DNA of 64,000 nt, from NCBI GenBank assembly GCA_021844945.1, contig JAKBSJ010000001.1:1-64000 (forward strand). The letters run 5' to 3'. The notes under the pieces are model-generated. The model did no database searches. It saw nothing but the letters and a program-made list of their open reading frames with translations, and had not been told where the DNA came from. Position numbers and translations under genes: made by a program. Shown here piece by piece: positions 1-7,292 of the stretch. The DNA is from Thermoplasmata archaeon. Lineage in GTDB: Archaea > Thermoplasmatota > Thermoplasmata > Lutacidiplasmatales > UBA184. The first letter of the stretch is position 1. Each line of letters opens with the position of its first letter.

Positions 1-552
1 TGACCCATTGGCCGACCAGAGGACCGCGGAACCGGTCTCGTTTCCGTATCCGAGGGAGAACGCGCCCGCCGAATTGGTCCGGGTCTGTACGGGACACGGA
101 GTGGAGCCGTTCGGCCAGACGAGAGGCCGACTCGAGGAGAAATCCGACCACGGCGAAAGGCAGACCGTGTCGTTGACCAGCGGGGGCTCGGCCCCACACC
201 CACCGGCACTAGCCGTGGGGGCGACGTTTAGGCAGACGTACCCCGCAATCACATTGCCGGGGCCGCTCGTGGCCGCTTGGAGCGGCGTAGGAACCCCGGC
301 CGACGTTCGTAGATCGGAAGCGGTGGGAGCGAGATGACCCCACGGAAGGGAAGCCAGGACGACCATCGCGATAACCCCGACCGCAACGGGTCCCGTCCCG
401 GTCCAGCGAAGGAGTGCGCGACGGCCTCTTCGATTCCGGGGGGCGACCCGTAGCGGTCCCGCGCTCTCCTCCGGGCCCGATGCGACCCTGTCGGGTCCAG
501 AGTTTCCGGACCCGGGTCGGTCGATCTCGCGCCTTCCGGTCTTCGTCGCCAT
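1..552 (-). CDS. Secreted or membrane-anchored hypothetical protein (N-terminal part, runs off the left edge)
   Basis: Reverse strand read by hand: ATG at 552 (MATKTGRREIDRPGSGNS...), hydrophobic segment VAVGVIAMVVLASLPWGHL, then an extracellular Thr/Ser/Gly-rich region. Open in frame to base 1, so it is absent from the ORF track. Confidence 0.6.
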   Translation of the reverse strand, partial: MATKTGRREIDRPGSGNSGPDRVASGPEESAGPLRVAPRNRRGRRALLRWTGTGPVAVGVIAMVVLASLPWGHLAPTASDLRTSAGVPTPLQAATSGPGNVIAGYVCLNVAPTASAGGCGAEPPLVNDTVCLSPWSDFSSSRPLVWPNGSTPCPVQTRTNSAGAFSLGYGNETGSAVLWSANGS

Positions 553-1392
553 CCCGGACCCGGCCGGTTCTCTTCGCTGGGAAACCGAAGGCCGGCCCGG
601 GTCGAACGGACGGTGGCTTAAGATACGTTCGCCCGTGGGCCGGTTCCCGCCCTCGACCGGTCTGCCTCGTAGGTTTGTCCCGGTCGTACCCGATGTCGGG
701 GTAGCGGGCGAAGCGCGGAAAGGTCGCGTTACGCCCTGCCTCGACCGGAGGCTACGACGCGCCCACCGGGGGAGCCGGGATCGAGACTCGCGGTACCTCT
801 GGCAATCTCTGAGCCGAGAGAGGTCCCCCTTCCCTTGAACGGGACTCGGGCGGTCCACGGATCGACTCGAGCGCACGCTGCTTCGCGGGAAAGACCATTG
901 GCCCGAGCCCGTGGACGCGTCTCGCTCACCCACCCTGCCCCGAACGTGACCGCAGAGCGAGATGACGACCTATCGAGTCTTAACGGGGGATGTCTCTGGC
1001 CCCGAGAGGACCTAGTCCGGATGACCCGGGATTCGGAGGTTGCCGCCGAGCCGCTCACCGGTAGGGCAGGTGGCGGAGAGCGGTTCTCCCGGGAGGAAGC
1101 GCGTGCCGGGGACGACAGAACCTCGGAGTTTGGTCCGCGTTCACGAATGGATCGGGGAACGCGGAGCGGCCGTCCGTGCTTCCGGGGTGAAGTATCGAGG
1201 GCCGACGCGCATGCGCCGATCCCCGCACCGACGACCTCGGTACCAGCGGAACGCGAGCGAACGCCCGAGCACGCGCGTCCGTCGGCCGTCGGAGCGCCGG
1301 AGCTCTCCGACCCGAACGTCGCGGGCGCGGTCGGCACCACGGTCCCGGCCGGTGCGAACCGAGCGCCGCCCGGATCTGGACCCGCCCCGGAT

Positions 1393-2616
1393 CCCTCGAG
1401 GATCCGTCGGCGCCTCCTCGTGCTGACGAGCATCGGACATTTCGTGAACGATGGCACGGTCTTCTTCGTGCCGGTGGTCGCCACGCTCCTCGCGAGCGGG
1501 CGAGCCGCCTCCCCGCTTGAGATCACCGCGATGCTGGTGGTGTACTACGCCGCCTCGTCGCTTCTCGGCCTCTACGTCGGGCACTGGGCGGATCGCTCGG
1601 GCCGGCCCTTGGAGCTCATGGCGCTCGGCCTGGCCATCCTCGGGCTCGGCATGGGAGGCTTCTACGTCGCCCTGGTCCTGGTGTCGGGTGCGGCCGGGTT
1701 CGCGGCCGCGATCATCGCCGCCTTGGTGGTGGGGTTCGGGAGCTCGTTCTACCACCCCCTCGGCGCGTCGCTGCTGCAGGCCGGCTTCGACCGTCGACAA
1801 CTCGGGACGGCGCTCGGAATCAACGGCGCGATCGGAAGCGTCGGCCGTGCGCTCTACCCCACGCTGTTCTTCCTCATCGGGCTTCTCATCACGGATAACT
1901 CGGCGGTGCTGGCGTTCGCCGCCCTTGGTGTCGCGGCCTCGGCGGTCGTCGCGTCTTCGGGGCCCGGCCGACGACCGGCGAACCCACCGTCGGCGGGAAC
2001 GCGGGGCGCACCGGCCGCTCGTCAGGCCTTCACCCTCGGCATCGTCACCTTGGCCGCCGTCGCGTTCGTGCGTTCCGCCGCCACCTTCGGCGTGGTGGCG
2101 TTCCTCCCGACGTACCTGCAGCTCGTTCGACCCCTGTGGCCCGGTGCGCCGCTCGGGGTCGAAGTGACGATCCTCTACCTCGGAGGAATCCTGGGCCAAC
2201 CGTTCTTCGGCGCGCTGGCGAGCCGGATCGACATCCGCCTGCTGCTCAGCGTGACCTCGCTCGGGTCGGCGTTGAGCACGCTGGGCTTCCTCGTCGTGGG
2301 AGGCGCGCCCGCCGTCGCCTTCCTGTTCCTCACCGGCTTCTTCACGTTCAGCGCGTTCCCGCTGCTGATGTCCCTCTCGGCCGAGTACGTGGATCCCCGC
2401 TCCACGAGCCTCGCGAACTCGTTGGTCTTCGGCCTCGGCAGCGGAGGCGGGATGGCGATCGGCCCATTGATCGTCGGGCTCATCATCGCGAACGAGTACG
2501 CCCACCTCCCGCTCGGCTTTGCCGCGATGATCGTGCTCGGCGTCGCGGCCGCCGTGGCGGTCCTGGTGATCCCGCGGTCCGGCACGCAGCGTTCCCGGAT
2601 GCCCCTGTTCGGCTAG
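1393..2616 (+). CDS. MFS transporter
   Basis: Within ORF 835..2616; RRRLLVLTSIGHFVNDGTVFFVPVVATLLASG... and GHWADRSGRPLELMALG (MFS loop motif), about 12 hydrophobic segments. True start uncertain; the first ~190 aa of the ORF look non-coding. Confidence 0.8.
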   Translation, partial: PSRIRRRLLVLTSIGHFVNDGTVFFVPVVATLLASGRAASPLEITAMLVVYYAASSLLGLYVGHWADRSGRPLELMALGLAILGLGMGGFYVALVLVSGAAGFAAAIIAALVVGFGSSFYHPLGASLLQAGFDRRQLGTALGINGAIGSVGRALYPTLFFLIGLLITDNSAVLAFAALGVAASAVVASSGPGRRPANPPSAGTRGAPAARQAFTLGIVTLAAVAFVRSAATFGVVAFLPTYLQLVRPLWPGAPLGVEVTILYLGGILGQPFFGALASRIDIRLLLSVTSLGSALSTLGFLVVGGAPAVAFLFLTGFFTFSAFPLLMSLSAEYVDPRSTSLANSLVFGLGSGGGMAIGPLIVGLIIANEYAHLPLGFAAMIVLGVAAAVAVLVIPRSGTQRSRMPLFG

Positions 2617-2710
2617 CGCTACCCCGTTGGGTCCCGCTTCCGACTCGCTCCGGACACCCCGCTCGCGCGGCCGCTCTCCCGGGGACAACGAGTCCCGGGT
2701 CGGGCATATC

Positions 2711-3565
2711 TTACGATTGGCGCGATCCCCTTTCGGCGCGGGCGAGCACGCTGAGCGCTTCCACGGTCGCCCATTGACTGGGCGCGTGTAGCGGCTCGAG
2801 CATCATCGGAAACACGGTTCGGCGAAAGGAGTAACCGGCCCCTTTCGGGTCGAGGTCGGGATGCGCGGCATCCAGCGCCCATGTTCCGTCGCGCGAACGC
2901 TTCTTTCGCAACCAATCGAGCGCCGGTCGTAAGCGAGGGTCGCGTCCGTAGCCGAGGCGCGTCAGTATCCGAAGGCCCACGAGCATATCGTAGTAGTAGT
3001 GGTTCGGGTAGTGGATCCTCTTCCAAGGCTCGTAGGGCACCGGGCCCTCGCGCCAGAGGTTACGTTCGAGATAGAACTCCGCCCCGCGTTCGATCGAGCG
3101 GGTCACCGCCTCGGTCCGTTGGGCCTCGGAGATCTCCGCGAGCGCGGCCAGTCCTTCCCATCCGTCCAGCGTCCCGACCCGGGACGGGAAGCAGTGCCAA
3201 CCGCCGTCCTTCTTCTGCGTTCGTACGATCCAGTCGATCGAACGACGGACCGCCGGATGGTCGAGATAACCGAAGCGGATCAACGTGCGCACGGCGTTGC
3301 CCGTCACGCAAATCTCTCCCGATCGGCCGCTCAGATCCCCCTTGGGGCCGCTCCAGCGGGAGATGATCAGACGGGCCGTTTTTCGGATCCTCGGATCCGA
3401 CGCGGGGACGCCGAGATCCGCGAGAACGATCGCGATCCAGTTCGTCGCGACGTACTTCGGAACGTACAGCTCCCACGGAGTCGAACCGGCGGTGGTCCAA
3501 TGGCCGTCGCGACCCTGGAACGAGAGCAGGTCGGCCGCCCAACCTCTCCGCCCGATCGCCCGCAT
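2711..3565 (-). CDS. Prenyltransferase/squalene-oxidase repeat (alpha-alpha toroid) protein, terpenoid cyclase-like
   Basis: WELYVPKYVATNWIAIVLADLGV, QKKDGGWHCFPSR, RDGTWALDAAHPDLDP: QW-like repeats typical of the squalene cyclase/prenyltransferase fold. Start may lie slightly upstream. Confidence 0.65.
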   Translation of the reverse strand: MRAIGRRGWAADLLSFQGRDGHWTTAGSTPWELYVPKYVATNWIAIVLADLGVPASDPRIRKTARLIISRWSGPKGDLSGRSGEICVTGNAVRTLIRFGYLDHPAVRRSIDWIVRTQKKDGGWHCFPSRVGTLDGWEGLAALAEISEAQRTEAVTRSIERGAEFYLERNLWREGPVPYEPWKRIHYPNHYYYDMLVGLRILTRLGYGRDPRLRPALDWLRKKRSRDGTWALDAAHPDLDPKGAGYSFRRTVFPMMLEPLHAPSQWATVEALSVLARAERGSRQS

Positions 3566-3718
3566 CGCGGACCTCGGGGCTCCCGGCCGAGCGTCCTTCG
3601 ACCTCGCGAAAAAAGCGCAGACGGACGCTCGGATCGGATCTTGGGCCCGTGAGGAACCGACGGACGCGGGCAGGCACGTGCACGAACCGGCCGTGGCTCC
3701 GGGAGGGATATCGTTGGC

Positions 3719-4336
3719 TCAACGGGGTATCTGGGCTCCGACGCGAGCGGGAGGAGTCGCGAGGGCCGCGTAGGAGGGGTGCGGCTCCTCCGCGATGGCC
3801 AGGGTGACGACCACGTGGTCGGTCCTCCGTTCGACCGCGCACGGGAACCCGCTCCCTCGGAACACGTCCAGCATCTTCAGATTCTCCGGAAGGATGATCG
3901 CCCGGAACCGTTGGATCCCCTGGTCGCGCGCGGATCGTGCGAGCCGGGTCAGGAGGATCGATGCGGCTCCCTTGCCCTGGTAGGCGTCGGCCACCAGAAA
4001 GGCGACCTCGGCGGAAGGGGAGCGGGGCCCATCCCGGGTGTACTCCCCCTGTCCGATCACCTCGGTCCGTTCCGGTAGCTCGCGATAGAGCAGGAGCGAT
4101 AGACGGTGGGTCACGTCGTCGGGTTGGAGTAGTTCGGCGACCGCGGATTCCCGTGCAATGGGGGAGAAATAACGCTCCTCGATCGACTCGGCGCTCAGTC
4201 GATGCACGAGGTCGTCGATCTGCGCCTTATCTTCCGGCCGTACCCTTCGAACGTAGACCGGGGTCTGATCCCGCAATCGGTCCGGTCCTTCGGTGCCGGG
4301 CGCGAGCGGAATGGGAGGAACCCATGAGAGGCTCAT
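3719..4336 (-). CDS. GNAT-family N-acetyltransferase
   Basis: VYVRRVRPEDKAQIDDLVHRLS... AEVAFLVADAYQGKGAASILLTRLARSARDQGIQRFRAIILPEN: GNAT acetyl-CoA motif region. Confidence 0.8.
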   Translation of the reverse strand: MSLSWVPPIPLAPGTEGPDRLRDQTPVYVRRVRPEDKAQIDDLVHRLSAESIEERYFSPIARESAVAELLQPDDVTHRLSLLLYRELPERTEVIGQGEYTRDGPRSPSAEVAFLVADAYQGKGAASILLTRLARSARDQGIQRFRAIILPENLKMLDVFRGSGFPCAVERRTDHVVVTLAIAEEPHPSYAALATPPARVGAQIPR

Positions 4337-4778
4337 GCGCGACCACCAAACTTCGTATGCCGAGCGGGCAGATGAACTCCTCGTCGAGCGGTTTGCACGC
4401 GCGAGGGGCGTACGCGAGGGGACTCATCGGATTCTTGAGGTCGGCGCCGGAACCGGAAGAATCTCGGAGCTGTTCGCGAAACGGGGCAGGGAGATTGCGG
4501 GCATCGACGCATCCCGCGGCTTGCTTGCCCGGGCGAGGACCGAAGGGCTTTCCCGGCGGCTGCTCGGTAGCGCGTACCGCCGGAAGCTGCCCATCCTCAA
4601 GGGGCGCTCAAGCGCACGATCACCCACGTTCGGAGCCGCGTGGGCGAACGCACGGTCGCGCACCACGGCTGGAGGCGTTCGCCTCCGGGCGGTCGTGAGC
4701 GCGAGCGGGCCGGGCCCAGTCCACCGACAACAAGGGAAAAGACCCGGGCACCGTTGGGGCAGCGGAGAGTTCGAATGA
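4332..4778 (+). pseudogene. Truncated class I SAM-dependent methyltransferase
   Basis: MRDHQTSYAERADELLVERFARARGVREGTHRILEVGAGTGRISELFAKRGREIAGIDASRGLLARAR matches MTase motifs I and II. The rest (Arg/Ser-rich) does not continue the fold in any frame. Confidence 0.5.
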
Positions 4779-6538
4779 GCGAATCATCCCTCCGAGCACG
4801 CCGCCGCCACGCTTGGGTCGCGGTCGCGCTCGGGCTCTCGATCCTCCTCGGGGGGATTTCGTTCGGCGCGACCGGGAACTCCTCGGCCTTCCCCCCGCCT
4901 GCCTTGCCGGCGACCACTCCGAACTTCCCCGCCAGCTCGACCACCGCCGGCCCGAACGCTTCCGTGGTCCTCGGGCAGACGAACTTCAACCGGACCGGCC
5001 CCGGTACCACGGCCGCTACCTTGTGCGGACCTCGCGACGCGGCGGTCGACGCGAACGGCGACCTTTGGGTCTCCGATTCATGCAACAACCGCGTGCTGGA
5101 GTTCGTTCCCCCGTTCTATCCTGGGCTCTCCGCGAGCCTCGTCCTCGGCCAGACGAGCTTCACCTCCGACGCGCCCTCGGGTGGGGCGACCGGACTCACC
5201 GACCCGGTCGCCCTTGCCTTCGATGCCCGTGGCGACCTTTGGGTGGCGGACTCCGGCAACAACCGGATCCTCGAGTTCGTGCCTCCGTTCCAAACCGGGA
5301 TGGCCGCGACCCTGGCGATCGGCCAGCCCAATCTGTCGGCCAACGGCTCGGGCACTTCGGCGACACAGCTGCGCGATCCCTCGGGTGTCGCGATCGCCCC
5401 GAACGGCGACCTCTGGGTCGCCGACACCGGGAACAATCGCCTCGTGGAGTTCGCGCCCCCGTTCTCGGCCGACGAGGCAGCGAGCCTCGTGCTCGGGCAG
5501 AAAACCTTCGCCGCCTCGATACCGGCGACTTCACCGTCCGGCCTGCGGAGCCCGGCCTCCATTGCGGTCGCCGCGAATGGAACGGTCTACGTCGCGGACA
5601 CGGGCAATGACCGCGTGCTTGCCTATCCGGCGCCGAGGGTTTCCGGAGAGGCGGCCATCGGGGTCCTCGGGCAGACGAACTTATACTCGGGAGGACCGGG
5701 CTCGGGTCCCTCGGGGTTCGACGATCCCGGCGGGATCGCCCTCGGCGCGGCCTCGACGATCTGGGTCGCCGACACGGCCAACAATCGCGTCGTTCGGTTC
5801 GGGCTGCCGATCGTCGACGGCGAGGCGGCGACGTACGTCGCCGGCCAGCCCACCCTCACTACGAACATCTCGGGTCCGGCCGGATCCGGCTCGCTGAACG
5901 GGACCGCCGGGGTCGCCTACGATCCGACGACGCTCGGCGTGTGGATGGCGGACACGCTCGACGCCCGGATGCTGGAACTCCCCGGCAACGCGCGCCTCGT
6001 CTCCAGCGTGACCGTGGTGCCCGCCAGCGGCGACGCCGCCGCGCTCAATCCGCTCACGCGCCTGAACGTGACGCTCTCCGGCGTCTCCGATGCCCCGCCC
6101 CTGCTCGTCGTGACCCAGGTGCTATCGGCCCCCCCGACCGACGCCTTCCCGACGCCGTTCGCGAACGCCTCGTACTTCAACGTCGCCGTGAGCCCTCCGG
6201 GGGCGGGCACCGCGCGGGCCTGCTTCACGGTCTCCGGAGTCGACAGCGCGTCCCCCCCCGAGTACTGGAGTGGCTCGGCGTGGAGGTCGGTGCCGACAGC
6301 CCTCTCGGGCCCGGGGACCGTGTGCGTGTCGGTCCCGCTCTTCCTCCTCCTCGGCACGACGTTCGCCGTGCGCCTCACAACGCCGCCCCCAGCCGGTACC
6401 GCCGGCACGAGCCTGCTCATCTTCGGGACGATCGCGTTCGTCCTCGCAGCGGCGGGGCTGGTGATCGTGTACAACCTGCGCCGGCGCCGCCGCGGACCCC
6501 CCGCGACGCCCGAGCCGCGGTACCGCTCGCCCTTGTGA
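4775..6538 (+). CDS. Surface-anchored NHL-repeat (beta-propeller) protein
   Basis: Signal-like N-terminus; repeated VLGQTxF.........GPRDAAVDANGDLWVSDSCNNRVLEF units; C-terminal TM LLIFGTIAFVLAAAGLVIVYNLRRRRR. Confidence 0.85.
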   Translation: MSESSLRARRRHAWVAVALGLSILLGGISFGATGNSSAFPPPALPATTPNFPASSTTAGPNASVVLGQTNFNRTGPGTTAATLCGPRDAAVDANGDLWVSDSCNNRVLEFVPPFYPGLSASLVLGQTSFTSDAPSGGATGLTDPVALAFDARGDLWVADSGNNRILEFVPPFQTGMAATLAIGQPNLSANGSGTSATQLRDPSGVAIAPNGDLWVADTGNNRLVEFAPPFSADEAASLVLGQKTFAASIPATSPSGLRSPASIAVAANGTVYVADTGNDRVLAYPAPRVSGEAAIGVLGQTNLYSGGPGSGPSGFDDPGGIALGAASTIWVADTANNRVVRFGLPIVDGEAATYVAGQPTLTTNISGPAGSGSLNGTAGVAYDPTTLGVWMADTLDARMLELPGNARLVSSVTVVPASGDAAALNPLTRLNVTLSGVSDAPPLLVVTQVLSAPPTDAFPTPFANASYFNVAVSPPGAGTARACFTVSGVDSASPPEYWSGSAWRSVPTALSGPGTVCVSVPLFLLLGTTFAVRLTTPPPAGTAGTSLLIFGTIAFVLAAAGLVIVYNLRRRRRGPPATPEPRYRSPL

Positions 6539-6562
6539 CCGGGGAGGGCCCTGTTCTCCGGC

Positions 6563-7267
6563 TCAGCGGGCGAACGCGTCCAGGAAGTGCCACCAGGCCC
6601 CGACCGTGCGCTCGGTCGCCCGGAGCGCGGCCCGACGCGCGGCGTTCGAGCGGGCGATCTCGGTGCGCAATACGGTCCGTTCCGCCGTGGAGTGCGCCAC
6701 ATCGGCCTCCGCGTGGACGCGGAAGAACTCGAGCGCGCGACGGGAGCGGACGCCGTAGTGCGTCGCGAGGCCGCGCGCCTTCTCCGCCGCGACCTCGGGA
6801 AAGATCGATTCGTAGGCATAGAGCGCGGCCAGCGCCTCGGGCGCGGTCGCGTCGAGCGCGAGCGACTCGTAGTTCGCGAGCAGCTGCTGCGTGCCGGCCG
6901 TCGGGCGCGCCGCGCGGACGCGCGAGCGTGGGACGTCGATCGCCTCGGCGAAGCGCAGCCACAGTTCGGGGTGCGTGGGATCCCGACCCTCCTCGTCCTG
7001 AAGGTTCTCTAGGAGCCTCCGGCGCGCTCCGGGGTCCGTCAGACGCGCGTAGGCGCCCGCGACGTAGCGCGGGAAGTTCCTCTCGAATTGGTAGTACTGG
7101 CCCGCGTATTCCTGGAGGGTCGAGCGCTCCACCTCGCCGCAGGACCAGGCGACGTAGAACGGATGCCGCAACAGATGGCGCTCGCGGATGACCGATTCGA
7201 TCTCCTTCATGGGGCCGAACCCAGGCACTGGGTACGGGGCTATCTTGGTTTGGGGCCGAGAACGCAA
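6563..7267 (-). CDS. CADD-like heme-oxygenase-fold protein (putative pABA synthase / TenA-PqqC superfamily)
   Basis: RHLLRHPFYVAWSCGEVERSTLQEYAGQYYQFERNFPRYVAGAYAR, DEEGRDPTHPELWLRFAEAI, LYAYESIFPEVAAEKARGLATHYGV, ALEFFRVHAEADVAHS: matches remembered CADD-family motifs. Confidence 0.75.
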   Translation of the reverse strand: MRSRPQTKIAPYPVPGFGPMKEIESVIRERHLLRHPFYVAWSCGEVERSTLQEYAGQYYQFERNFPRYVAGAYARLTDPGARRRLLENLQDEEGRDPTHPELWLRFAEAIDVPRSRVRAARPTAGTQQLLANYESLALDATAPEALAALYAYESIFPEVAAEKARGLATHYGVRSRRALEFFRVHAEADVAHSTAERTVLRTEIARSNAARRAALRATERTVGAWWHFLDAFAR

Positions 7268-7292
7268 TCGCGTTGCATCATCCGCACGCCCC

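Noticed and set aside
1141-2688. 515-aa minus ORF rich in RDEH
   Set aside because: Antisense of the MFS gene; typical shadow composition.
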